Of a stretch of DNA of 64,000 nucleotides, positions 10,993 through 21,839 are shown in pieces. The translations under genes and the position numbers were made by a program. The notes under the pieces were generated by a model. It did not search any database. It was not told the origin of the DNA and was given only the letters and a program-made list of their open reading frames with translations. The DNA comes from Megamerina dolium (taxonomy: Eukaryota > Arthropoda > Insecta > Diptera > Megamerinidae), in NCBI GenBank assembly GCA_963854835.1, contig OY978529.1:4684501-4748500 (forward strand). The letters are read 5' to 3'. The stretch's first letter is position 1; every line of letters starts with the position of its first letter.

Positions 10993-12529
10993 CAAAAAAA
11001 AAAATCTCCTTACAGTCGGCTGGGGCCGACCAAACTATACCCTGCATATGTAGATTTATATATAAAAAGTTTACTCGAATATCCAACTTTTCTTTTATTT
11101 CCACTTTTCGAGAAACAATTTTTGCATATACTACTAATTTAAGATAATTCCGAGGTTTAGTATGAGAGCTATATAAAAAGTGGGCGTGGCTTACCACTTT
11201 CTAGTAAATCCAATTAATTTTTCAATGTTAATCCACACCTTAAATTTGGTGTCCTACGTTGAATAGTTTCTAAGTTATGGTGGTTAACATTTTTGTTTAA
11301 TTTCCTCAACTTTGTATGGGAGCCCCAATAAGAAGTGGGCGTGGTACGCTGATTTTTCGCCAGATTATTTCCGACTACGATATTAATTTAAGTGTCAATT
11401 ATGGTTATTGTAGACAGAAGATTGCCGAAGTTACAGCTGTTTCAATTTAAAATTTGTATGGGGGCTACGATAAACACTGGGCGTGGTGCGCCCATTTTCT
11501 GTGAGCCTAGTTGCTCGTACAATACTAATCCATACCCTAAGTCTCGTTGTCCTAGGCTAAATGGTTTGTAAGCTATGGAGCTTAACATTTTAGTTTAATT
11601 CACTCGACTTTGTATGGGAGACCCATGAAGGAGTGGGCGTGGCACACTGATTTTCTGCCAGATTTTTGCCGACTACAATGTTAATTTAAGTGTCAATTAT
11701 GGTTATTCTAGACAGAAGATTGCCGAAGTTACAGCTGTTTCAATTTAAAATTTGTATGGGGGCTACGATAAACACTGGGCGTGGTGCACCCATTTTCTGT
11801 GAGCCTAGTTGCTCGTACAATACTAATCCACACCTTAAATTTCGTTATTCTACGCTGAATAGTTTGCAAGTTATAACCGGTAACATTTTTTTTAATTTCC
11901 GCAACTTTGTATGGGAGACCCAAAAAGGAGTGGGCGTGGCACATTGATTTTCTGCCATATTATTTCTGACTACCGTGTTAATCTAAGTGTCAATTATGGT
12001 TATTCTAGACAGAAGATTGTAGAAGTTACAGCAGTTTCAATTTAAAAGAAGTACAGACACTTTGTATGGGAGCTACGCTAGAAAGTAGGCGTGGCTCATC
12101 CACTTTTGGTGAGGTTATATAGTAGTATAATATAACTCTATGTGCAAAATATTGTTGTCCCAAGTGGTATATTGTGTGAGTTATAGCAAGTTAAAGATTT
12201 TGAAAATTTCGAGGTTAGTCGCTTTGAATGCTTGGTGTGGGCGTGGTTATTAACCGATCATGCTCAATATCAATCCCCTCCGTACCCTTGGATCATAGAT
12301 TACTTATGCCAAATTTCATCGAAATAGCTCAATATTTACTCAAGTTATCGTGCGAACCAGCCAGGTGACAGACAGACGGACGGACGGACATCGTTAAATC
12401 GAAAATTTAATCGACGCTGATCACGAATATATATCCATGTCTATATCTCCGGAGATTCCTTCAAGTGGACACAAACATCTGACCGAAATGAATATACCAT
12501 GCATATTGCATTATGCAGGGTATAAAAAG
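10993..12529 (-). mobile_element. DINE-1/HINE-like non-autonomous Helitron, copy 1
   Basis: About 1.54 kb without coding capacity. Subterminal inverted repeats TATACCCTGCATA (11036-11048) and TATGCAGGGTATA (12512-12524) face each other. Near the low-coordinate end is a stem-loop, GTCGGC-TGGG-GCCGAC (11015-11030), followed by an A run, which reads as T-rich on the element's strand. The centre has tandem units of about 297 bp marked by AGTGTCAATTATGGTTATT at about 11391, 11688 and 11987, each with a TGGGCGTGG motif. A GACAGACGGACGGACGGACA block lies near 12367. This order matches DINE-1/INE-1 Helentron derivatives: inverted repeat, GACGGACAGA-like block, tandem repeats, 3' stem-loop. It is the same family as 26207-27788 but lacks about 40 bp near 11140 present there. 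No rolling-circle helicase is encoded, so it would depend on another element. Confidence 0.82.
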
Positions 12530-13290
12530 GATTCACCAAATGCAAAAAGGATCACAATAAATATTTTTATTTACATTTTTTTTTTTACACTCTCTTTAAT
12601 TCATTCATTTGGCGGAAGCTTATTCTATTGTTATTCTGTATTGTAAGGTATTCTGTGTCTATTATTGTTATTTTATTTTTTTTTTTTTTCTTTTCAACAC
12701 GCTTTTTATTTTTCATGCAAGCACAATTGTCCTTTTTATTTGATTGTATAAAAATATTTTAATGTTTATTTATTAAATGAATGAAGAGAAGAGATGAGAA
12801 GAGTAAAGCAAAATAACATTTTTAATGTGGCATAATAAATTTCGAAGATACACACACACAACAGCAACAGTAATACCAATATTAACAATGCAGAATCGGA
12901 TGTGGTGAGCGATATGATAATGAATATGTGTTAGTTCATATTATAAAAGACTAGAAAAAAAAAATAAATCAAGCAATAAAAATATTCATTGGAATGAGTG
13001 CCTATATGTATATCGACAAAAGTAATCATGAGGTGCATAATTACAAAGAACAATTAAATATGCATTTATTTGTCCATGAAAAATATGCATATTAGTAAAA
13101 TAGAAAATAGTACGTCTGAGAATCGCCATGTGGCAAGTGCTGCTACACTTACCGATTCAGATTCTACAGCTGAATCGGTAGTGACGTTCACGAGCAGCGA
13201 ACTCCGAAGAAGTTGTTGCAACTCAGAGTTTAGTATTAAGGAGAGATGCAATGAGAAAATACAGCAGCAGTAGGACTTTTGTTTATCCAT
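12530..13290. other. AT-rich spacer, no gene seen
   Basis: T runs at 12577-12587 and 12674-12690 and a short CA repeat near 12853. A 67-codon ORF at 13070-13273 has no recognisable motif and is matched by another on the opposite strand, so I do not call it. Confidence 0.45.
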
Positions 13291-13292
13291 CT

Positions 13293-13622
13293 TAGGTTAG
13301 GTTAGGTTATGGAGCTGCCCTCTCTCTAAGAGGACACACTTAAGCCAGAAAGGCCCACTGTGATATCATCGAGCTTCTCTTTCAATACTGTTGTGCGTGT
13401 TAAATTTGGACAGCATTAGAAGGGACCTACTTATATTAGCCGGTTCCGAACGGCAGAACCCTTGTGAAATCACTTTAACTTATTTTTGTCACAGAGCTCT
13501 TTTAAGAAGCATTTTTGGCAAAGTGTTACTGCCGGAAAAATTGCCAATTCTTGCCGGCAGGTGGGTACCGTTCGAAAGAAAAATTTTTCCGATATTAACG
13601 AACCCACGACCTGCAGATCAGA
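13293..13622 (-). mobile_element. tRNA-derived SINE, type ii tail
   Basis: Read on the minus strand: a partial tRNA-like head (CTGATCTGCAGGTCGTGGGT, keeping the B-box side but cut before the A box), the family body (ACCCACCTGCCGGCAAGAATTGGC..., TAACACTTTGCC) and TAATGCTGTCCAAATTTAAC. It then switches to the type ii tail GGCCTTTCTGGCTTAAGTGT ...GGGCAGCTCCATAACCTAACCTAACCTAAG. Transcription in living copies would be by RNA polymerase III from the internal boxes. The head is 5'-truncated at about 13622. Confidence 0.85.
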
Positions 13623-13639
13623 ATATTTGAATATTTTTT

Positions 13640-14460
13640 TTTTTTTTTTTTTGAAAATTGCTTTGTTAGCAAATCTTCAGAGTCTAACTACTAAACGAAT
13701 CACGTTCACCGCAAAATTTAGAACAGCGATCAGGCATTTTTGATACCATTTTTACGTCAATCAAGAACTCAAGAATATCCAAAAGTCATTACAAGAACAT
13801 CGCCACTCTTGATCCACTCAAAAAGTCACATTTCGGTCAGCTTCATGAGCTGATGAAATAATTGACCTTGGTCAGGTTTGGCTCTTCAAGTATCTTGCAC
13901 AAACAAATCACAATCGGATGCATTGTGATACTTCTGCAAGTATAAACACCCGTTTTACTATTTTGATAATGATAGCTCTAAACCACCTCGGTAATGAAAG
14001 CCGCATCAATGTACTTAGGTCGTTTTATCGGAAGACTAAGACAGTCGCAGAGAAAGCATTTCACAATTTTCATCTCCTCTAAGTGGCCGCAACTCTTGGA
14101 AAAATGCATGTAGGAGGACCCGCATCTGCCAGTTATTATCTGACATAACGCTCGTGAGAATTTACTTATGAGTCTTCAAAGGCAAGCTTGGTTGGCAAAT
14201 ACGGGTGCCATGCGAAACTGTCTGACATCTGCTATTGAAGCGATAATAAGATTATCACCTAAAAGTGCGTCGAAAACGCAAATCTTGTCAACAAAACAAC
14301 CTCATGACATTGGTCATATGAATATCTTAAGAGATATACCAGATCAAGATCTGTTATCTGTTTGATCGTACTTTTGAGATCATTATCTCAGACCGTGATT
14401 AATGACACATTGGAGAGCCTTGGGTCGTTGCTAAAAGCCTAGAATGATTCACTTATGCGT
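13640..14460. other. spacer of unknown origin
   Basis: A T run (13635-13652) borders the SINE. The remainder has a higher GC content than nearby spacers and could be a decayed LINE body upstream of the RNase H relic at 14460, but no domain is readable. Confidence 0.35.
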
Positions 14461-14985
14461 TAAAAATAGATACTGGAGTTGATGCAGGGGTCTATGGTCT
14501 CAACACCAAAATTTCAGAGCTAATGGGCAAGTGAAAAATCGTCTTTCAGGCCGATATTCAAAAAATTTCGATCTGCGATAGGATAAATTTGGAACGAGGC
14601 ATCAAAGGCACCCACATAGCTATCTATTCAGATAGTTAAGCTGCATTAAAAGCACTAGCGTCTTATTCTTTGGAGCCGAAGCTAGTGGAGGTATGATTTA
14701 ATAACATCCAATCCCTAGGTACAACGAATAGGGTTGTACTCTGTTGGGTTCCGGGCCATTCTGGGATTAAGTGAAATAAAATTGCTGATGAGCTGGGCAG
14801 CGCCGGTACCGCAGCAAAGTTACAAAGTGATATCAATTGGGTACAGGCTATAACGAAGGTGAACAAATGGGAGCATAGTCTCAGAGTATCCCACTGGGAA
14901 GGGATACAAAAACTTCGCCAACACAAAAGGTTGATTAGGCCATACACCTACAATAGGGAACTGCGCAATATGTGTTTCGAGAGTG
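14460..14985 (+). pseudogene. RNase H domain relic of a non-LTR retrotransposon
   Basis: Joined across stops, the plus strand reads KIDTGVDAGVYGLNTKISEL, then VFQADIQKI (the Glu-motif position now Asp), THIAIYSDS*AALKALAS (third motif, with a stop), VVLCWVPGHSGIK (His motif) and NKIADELGSAGTAAKL with the last Asp. At least three in-frame stops make it dead. RNase H after RT is typical of the I, LOA and R1 groups. The neighbouring upstream sequence is too decayed to show RT. Confidence 0.78.
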
Positions 14986-15280
14986 TTTTTATTTATTCGC
15001 CGCATCGAATAAATAATCATATGGAGCCAAGACCAAGAGCGCCTTTACCGGATTTCTTTGCAATATGCGCTCAATATGACGGCTGAAATTCAATTTGTGT
15101 TTGTTGCCTTTTTTGAAAAACTCGGCGCTTTTGTATTGTAGTTAAGCGTAGTTCAATTCGATTAATTATTATCGGTAGCGTCGACTACATAGTAACAGTT
15201 TTACGTGGTCTTAGAAGGTTATATCAGTTTACACCACGCCGGTCGAACTGGCCGTGGATATTGCTGGTTGGTACTTATAT
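14986..15280. other. spacer
   Basis: No supported feature. It separates the RNase H relic from the reverse-strand LINE that ends at 15285. Confidence 0.35.
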
Positions 15281-15284
15281 CATC

Positions 15285-16060
15285 GGTTTTTTTTCTTCTT
15301 TTTACTCGTTATTGGAGCATAGGGTAGAACAAGGCTTTTCCATCGCAAACGATTCTGCGCTGTAGTTCTAGCGTCGTCCCATGTGATGTTGACATCAGCT
15401 AGTTTCCGCAGGGTTGACCTTCTGCAAGTGGTTTTGGCCGTCCGCGACTTCTGCTACCTTGCGGGTTCCATTCAAGCGACATTCTCGTGATGCTTTCGTA
15501 GCGTGTGGCTAATCCAGCGCCACTTCCTACGCCTGATCTGATTCAGTATAGGCTCCTCGTTCGTTAGACGCCATAGTGTCTCGTTGGAAATAGTGTTGGG
15601 CTAGAATATTCTACATATGACCCTCAAAAACTTGTTGACGAAAGCTTGAAGTCTCTGCGTGATGGAGTTCGAGATCAGCCATGCTTCGCTTCCGTACAAT
15701 AGCGTCGATTTCACGAATGCGGAGAATATTCGGAGATTTGGTAATTTGCCCATACTGATTTTAGCCGGCCAAATGCTGCCCTTGCTGTGCTCAACCTGCA
15801 GTTAGCATCCGCTTCAGTTCCTCCGTCTGCTAATATTGTGCAACCGAGGTAGCAGAAGCTTTCGACGAAATCAATCGCACAGCCGTCAATCATTATATGG
15901 CTTGTATTGGAATGATTGATTCTCATGGCTTTCGTCTTTGCAATATTTATCTCTAGTCCGACGATGTGTGCCAACGCGACCAAGTTGTTCGCCTTCGCTT
16001 GCATATCGGAGAACAAATGTCATCGGCAAAGTCCGAGTCCGCAAGTTGCCGTCTGAGATT
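15285..16060 (-). pseudogene. RTE-like LINE, second lineage, RT and 3' end
   Basis: The minus strand starts at about 16060 with LADSDFADDIC, the polymerase motif in FADD form (about 16018-16035). It continues in another frame as SDMQAKANNLVALAHIVGLE, INIAKTKAMRINHSN, ESFCYLGCTILADGGTEADA and RLSTARAAFGRLKSVW. The C-terminal [16 protein letters not shown] and DDARTTAQNRLRWKSLV blocks end near 15300, beside a T/TTC-rich stretch on the plus strand. The RT is frameshifted near 16016 and several times below 15711. It is related to 38710-39330 and distinct from the family at 7070. Confidence 0.8.
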
Positions 16061-16999
16061 TCACGTGATGCCAGTTCTTTTGTGCTGGGTGAGGCTGTTA
16101 TTATCCAGCCGGTAATGTTACGATAAAAAATTGCTTTCTTTTGTACCTGACGAGTAGCATTTCACAAGGCACTGCTCTGGAAGTATTATGGTGAAGAAGT
16201 ACTGTTCAATATCATTACTGTCGGACAGTTCATATCGTTCTAGTATTTCTCACATTGTTCTTGAGGTTTCGAGGCGTCTCAGTTCCGTTTAGTACGGCAG
16301 TCACTGCTATCTTGCATACCACATCTCTAACTTCAGACGTCCAATATGAATTATCTTAATATAGTTCTGACAATACAGTTCGCTGCTGTACAAATTTTCT
16401 ACTCAGTGTCATTGATATGATGATGATAGTAATTCACTGCCTTCGGTACTTTCCTCAGGGCATTTCATAAGACACGTTCTGTCTTTTCATTACAAATGCA
16501 ACCGTTCTTGTTGATTTTTCAACAAAATTTTATTATGTTTACCTACATTTATGACTGTCGGTTTTTTCGTTTCATTTTATATGCCGACATTATGTGATAT
16601 CATATCACACATTCTTGAGCACGATGTAAGCAAACAAATGTGCAAGTATCTTTAAGTAATACTCGTAGTAAGAACATATCGCCAAGGCGTCACAGGAAGG
16701 CAAGGTGATTGTTGAATGCATGTTGCAATATTTGAATATGTGTTATATGCGTAAATATATGCTGCAATATAAGTGGCTTGTTTAATAAGTGTGCAGCGTG
16801 AGCGTGAAATTAATTAATTTTTTTTTTTTTTTGTAAGCATGCAAATATGGAGCTTTTCCTACACCACTCAAACAACAGCAGTAGCAGCAAATAAATAAAG
16901 TTAATTAGATCGCTTAAGAGACATGTGCACCATATATGTTCTTGTATGTATATTTCTTGTAAAACCCGCTTTGATGTTTGATGCTTCATATTGTCACAC
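16061..16999. other. spacer, no supported gene
   Basis: The part nearest 16061-16350 may be decayed LINE sequence upstream of the RT relic. From 16620 to 16999 it is ordinary AT-rich DNA with a T run at 16819-16831. Confidence 0.35.
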
Positions 17000-17013
17000 T
17001 ATACAAAAACGTT
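17000..17013 (+). repeat. left target-site duplication of SINE
   Basis: TATACAAAAACGTT recurs exactly at 17378-17391 after the SINE. Confidence 0.92.
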
Positions 17014-17377
17014 GCCGTAGCTCAGTGGTTAGTGTGTTCGCCTTCTGATCTGTAGGTCGTGGTTCAATCCCCGGCTGATGCATAACAAATTTAATATCGA
17101 TAAGATTTTTCTTTCGAATGGTACCCACCTGTCGGCAAGCAATTGGCAATTCTTCCGACAGTAACAACTTGCCATGAAAAAGCTTCTAAAATAACTCAGT
17201 GACAAAGCTCAGAAAAAGTGATGTCACAAGTGTTCTGCCGTTCGGAACCGGCTAAAATAAGTAGGTCCCTTCTAATACTGTCCAAAATTTAAGACGCACA
17301 ACAGTAATGGAAGAGAAGCTGGGCCAATGAGCCCTTTGGGGCTTTAAGTGCCAAATATTTATTTTTTTTTTTATTTT
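17014..17377 (+). mobile_element. tRNA-derived SINE, full length, type i tail
   Basis: A 364-bp non-coding retroposon. The head resembles a tRNA: an A-box TAGCTCAGTGG at about 17020 and a B-box-like GGTTCAATCC at about 17060, the internal RNA polymerase III promoter. The body then runs through CACCTGTCGGCAAGCAATTG, GACAGTAACAACTTGCC, GTTCTGCCGTTCGGAACCGG and CCTTCTAATACTGTCC. The tail is GAGAAGCTGGGCCAATGAGC then CTTTGGGGCTTTAAGTGCC and ATATTTATTTTT. A perfect 14-bp target-site duplication proves insertion by reverse transcription and makes this the best reference copy here. Confidence 0.95.
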
Positions 17378-17391
17378 TATACAAAAACGTT
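17378..17391 (+). repeat. right target-site duplication of SINE
   Basis: Exact copy of the 14-bp TATACAAAAACGTT at 17000. Confidence 0.92.
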
Positions 17392-17439
17392 AGTCTTTCA
17401 TTATCACCTGTTGCTATATATTCTGACTTTTTTTTATAT

Positions 17440-19250
17440 TCTTCTTCTTATGTGGCCATAACAACCGAATATCGATTTAGGCCGAAAATAACATGCTTCG
17501 CCAGCCATCTCTGTTCTTCGCTAGCTGGTGCCAGTTAGAAATTCCAAGCGCCGTCAGGTTCTCCAATACTTGGTCTTTCCACCGGAGGTTTGGTCTTCCT
17601 CTTCTGCGCCGTCCTCCAGCGGATTCCGAACATAACACCTTCGCCACCAACGCAAATAGGTCCAAAGATCCTGCGTAGGACTTTTCTCTCGAAAACTCCA
17701 AGCATTCGCTCATCGGAGGTGGAAATTGTCCAGGATTCAGCGCTTTACTATGTCAATATCGGCATACAGCTCGTACAGCTCATGGTTGTACCTTATTCGG
17801 TACTCGCCACCAACGCAAATAGGTCCAAAGATCTTACGTAAAACTTTTCTCTCGAAAACTCCAAGCATTCGCTCATCGGAGGTGGAAATTGTCCAGGCTT
17901 CCGCACCATATGTTAGGACAGAAATAATGAGAGACTTGTAGAGTGTGATCTTCGATATTCGAGAGAGGGCTCGACTACTTAATTGCTTACTCAGTCCAAA
18001 GTAACACCTGTTAGCAAGAGTTATCCTACGCATGATATGAAGGCTGACGTCATTACAGTTGCTAATGCTGGTTCCAAGATAGACGATGTCTTTCACCGCC
18101 TAGAAAGTGTAATTGTCAACAGTGACGTGTTGTCCAAGACGCCAGGACTCTTTGTTTGTAGACACTCAGTATTTCGTCTTGCCCTCGTTCGCGGTAAGAC
18201 TCATTCGACGTGACTCTCGTTCCAATGCAGAGAATGCTGCACTGACTGCTTGCGAGTTGATACCGATTATGTCCAAATCGTCGGCATATGCCAGCAGCAT
18301 GACACTTTTGTTGAAGATAGTGCCATTATGTCGTAAATCTGCAGCTCGTATAATTTTCTCCAAAATAAGGTTGAAGAAGTCACACGATAACGAATCTGAA
18401 CCTCGTCTGAATCATCGTTCGGTATTGAACGGAGGGGAGAGGTCCTTCTCAATTTTCACTTCACAATGAGAGTTAAGCAGTGTCATTCTGCAAAGTCGAA
18501 TGAGCTTTGCACGAGTACCAAATTCAGGCATAGTTGTGTAGAGGTAATCCCTTATCGGACTGTCGAAATCGGCTTTATAATCGACGAATAGGTGATGTGT
18601 GTCGATCTGTTTTTCTTGGGTCTCTTCCAGGATTTGGCGCAGTGTAAAAATTTGATCGATGGTGGATTTACCAGGTCTGAAGCCACACTTCTACGATCCA
18701 ATCAGGTTGCTGAGCATAGGCTTTAACCTTTCACACAATACGCACGATAAGACCTTGTATGCCATACTCAGGAGACTTATGCCACGGTAGTTGGCGCAAA
18801 TTGTGGGGTCTCTTTTCTTATGTATGGGACAGAGAACACTGAGACTCCAATCATGCTTTCGTCCGACCATATTCTGCTTATGAGCTGGTGCATGCAGGTG
18901 AGCAGCTCATCGCCGCCGGTCTTAAACAACTCGACAGGCAGGCCACCTGCGTCTACTACTTTTTTGTTCTTCAGCCTCATTATGGCTGTTTGAACCTCAC
19001 CATGGTCGGGTGGTGAAACGTCAGCACCCTTATCCGTAATTGGGGTGTTCGGGCAATCTCCTCCACTGTAGAATCGCTATTCAGTAACTTGGAGAAGTGT
19101 GTCCCTCCATTGACTCAGTACGCTCTGGACATCCGTAAACAGATGTAAACCGCCACTCAGGCTCTTGATTTTTTCGAAGATTTTTCGAGTCTCATTCCTG
19201 TCGCCGCATATCTCTATCTCCTCACACTCGCGTCTATAAAGACTGCATAT
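17440..19250 (-). mobile_element. RTE-like LINE, longest but rearranged copy
   Basis: About 1.8 kb of the family also seen at 7070. From the 5' end (19250): RRECEEIEICGDRNETRKIF, DVQSVLSQWRDTL, DVSPPDHGEVQTAIMRLKN, GLPVELFKTGGDELLTCMHQ near 18920. After frameshifts come LLAYADDLDIIG (YADD near 18280), GKTKY and MKDIVYLGTSISNCNDVSLH, then the C-terminal TYGAEAW and RRRRGRPNLRWKDQVLENLT blocks to 17485. The tail reads ATAAGAAGAAGAAT. Between 17641 and 17902 part of the C-terminal coding region is duplicated in tandem with a 163-bp offset, and the WLGHVERM segment is lost. The endonuclease is absent. Many frameshifts and stops. Confidence 0.88.
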
Positions 19251-19264
19251 CTTACAAAATACTT

Positions 19265-19392
19265 AAACTAAGTCAACCATATATCAGGTGTAGATTAGTA
19301 TTATAGGCAGACATTATTCCTTAAAAATTGATGAGCCGAGGCTACTTTTTAATATGTTGGGTATAATTCGACGGCCTAGGCCGACTGTAAGA
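19265..19392 (+). mobile_element. HINE 3' terminal fragment
   Basis: AGTCAACCATATATCAGGTG at 19275 matches the reverse complement of the HINE interior at 26350-26375. GGGTATAATTCG follows, then a perfect palindrome CGGCCTAGGCCG (19372-19383) and ACTGTAAG, the same order as the subterminal repeat and stem-loop of the full copies (GGGTATAG..., stem-loop, ACTGTAAGG). About 130 bp remains, in the opposite orientation to the two large copies. Confidence 0.6.
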
Positions 19393-21395
19393 TCTGAAGG
19401 TCTTCTTAAGTAAATTCCATAACTATGAAACATACTCAACAAATTAATTGTGAATGAAAAAAACCTAGACTTGAAAAGCTTAGATCTTAACCCAAAAAAA
19501 AAAGTTTCTATATATATAATTATGTTATGACGTCAATGATGATCATGTTGGTGATGACAATAGTTTAAGTAAATACTACAAATTTTTATTGGCGATGTTT
19601 TCTATTTTATATGTTCTACTTTCATATCTGTGAGCACCACATTTTATTTTATATCTAATACTTATACCGGAGAGAATGCCGCCAAAAGTAAGTCAATATT
19701 GAAACTAAACTGAATGTACATCATATGTAGTCTACATGTATAATTTTATTTACTTTAATTTTTTTTTTTGGCCTCATATTCATATCATTATCTAATTTAA
19801 ATGTTTATCTATGAGTTTTCATAATCTTCTAATTTACTTTCTCATATTGAAGTCGGTGTAGTTTTTGAAAAAAGATCAAAGAGTAGCGACTTTTAATTAG
19901 TGTTATTTAAAACTGACAAATTAATAACAAAAATATAGAAAATTAATAATTTCGAAATTGCAAGATTATAGCATTTTCTTATGCTGCAGAAATTAGAGTC
20001 AAATTTTTGCCAGACACAAATCTCCTAGTTGGAAATCCTAGATAAATTTTATCTTATCAAGATTCAAAATAAATCATTACATTTCTAAAATATCACTGTA
20101 TGATTAAATTATATTTGCATTCTAAGGAATTGTATTAGCTCTATTAGATTCTTAATATTTTAACGATATGTTATAATTCTCATATACTTCATATATTTTA
20201 TTTGTTATTATTATAATAAATGTGATATATGTCGGACCACATTTTGTTTTAAATAAAAATAAATCCTACTAATAAGACTCCAACATACATATTATAAATT
20301 AGTATAAATCACCACACAACAATAATTCTATTAATTATTACAATTCAACTTTCTCTCTCTCTCTCTCTCTCTCTATTTCTGTCACATTCATTCATTCTTA
20401 TACTCACATCCTTTGCAACTAAGTAAACTTAATCTATAAATTTTAACTGATTTTACGACAAACAAAAACACCATAAGCGACAACAAATCAAGATTAAAAT
20501 AATGGCGATGTGGATGGTAAATATACATAGTTGTATTGGACTAATAAAATTGTTCCATTTGTATTTAGTTCTATCAGGGGATGAAAGGAGTGAAGTTGTG
20601 GAATTGAGTAGTGAAAATACTACTACCTACTACTATACTAAATATAAATAGAAGCAAATCAAAAATATACACACACACGAGCTCCAATCATCCCAGTAGG
20701 TATTGGATTTTGTTCGATTCAGCCCATCTGTGAGCTTCGAAGCAAAAGTTCGTTCATATTATCGTTCTTAACATAACTATTCTAAATATTTTTAATTTCA
20801 AATATGTACTATTGAAAGAATTGCTAATTATTTGCCAACACTCAAACTAGGATCTATTAATCTGTCAATCTGCCGGTTTTACGAATAGAAGGGCTCTCAA
20901 GGTGCCAATCCCAAAAAACCGTAAATTTGGTTTATGAGATAGCAGAGGAGATATGTAAAGACATTCCGAACTGAGGCTTGAACCATTCACCTCTAAATGT
21001 TTAGTAAAATAAAATTTTCTGGCATAAAGATCGACCTGCCGCTTGATGTTACATCTCCTAAGAGATAGAAAGAAATCACCGCTGCTCTTGGAGACCTCGA
21101 ATATCGTGCTTTTCGTTTATCGGCACTCCCATGCGAACCCATATTCGTCATAACGTGTTTTGCTGGAGAAATCACAAATGATGGCCTTGATGCCACACCC
21201 CAAGAATTGGATAGGTTCAGATCCAGAGTAAAAAAAAAAAACGATTCCATAAAGCAAAACAGAAACAGAAGCTGTCTGCAATTGTTTCATCTCAAATATA
21301 GAAAGAAATCAGCGCTACAATAAGAGAATTTGGACACCATACTTTAAATACAACAAAAGTCGTAACATTAATGGTAAAAAAAAAGAATATCAATA
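19393..21395. other. 2-kb AT-rich spacer, no gene recognised
   Basis: Mostly unique AT-rich sequence with an A run at 19494-19502, T run near 19760, CT repeat at 20350-20374 and AC repeat near 20670. The minus-strand 85-codon ORF at 20993-21250 starts in a poly-Phe stretch from a T run and has no motif I know. The GC-richer section 20960-21240 ends in an A run (21230-21240) and could be an old retroposed 3' end, but I cannot name it. Confidence 0.45.
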
Positions 21396-21396
21396 T

Positions 21397-21680
21397 GCGA
21401 CACATATAGGCCCTGAAGGGTCCTTAGGCCGAGTGTGTGCTAAAATTTTTGGACACTATTAGAAGATATATTGTACTAGCCGGTTCTGAATGGCAGAACT
21501 CTTGTGACATCACTTTTTCTGAGGATTGTCATTAGCGCTCGTTTAGAATATTTTCCATGTCAAATTGTTTTGGTGCAAGAATTGCCAATGGCTTGCCGAT
21601 AGATGTGTGCCGTTGGAAAACAAAAATCTTTTCGATTTTAAAATTGTGCTTCAACCGAGGATGGAACCCAAAAATCATTT
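21397..21680 (-). mobile_element. diverged tRNA-derived SINE copy
   Basis: The minus strand shows the family order with many substitutions: a GGGTTCCATCC-like B box near 21660, TGCCGATAG-like and GGCAAGCCATTGGC body segments, AAAGTGATGTCACAAGAGTT, CTGCCATTCAGAACCGGCTA and TCTAATAGTGTCCAAAAATT. It ends in a shortened, altered tail. It is an older copy than those at 17014 or 34421. Confidence 0.7.
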
Positions 21681-21839
21681 GTTCGCAGTAAGATTTGCAA
21701 TTTCATCATGGAATGATTGTCACAGCAGCAACGCTTGCAAATATTGAAATTTTATTACGAAAATCGTGGTTCTTGTCATCCAAACTCAAAGATTGCTGTT
21801 TTATCGCAAAATTGTATTCAATGATGATATTCAATGGGT

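Noticed and set aside
13070..13273. 67-codon ORF as a small gene
   Set aside because: A similar-length ORF exists on the opposite strand over the same bases; no motif or context supports either.
13293..13312. telomere repeat or internal telomeric site
   Set aside because: The TTAGG units are the end of a SINE tail and occur at each type ii copy; Diptera have lost TTAGG telomeres.
20993..21250. 85-codon minus-strand ORF as a gene
   Set aside because: Starts in a poly-Phe stretch from a T run; no recognisable motif and no neighbouring exon.
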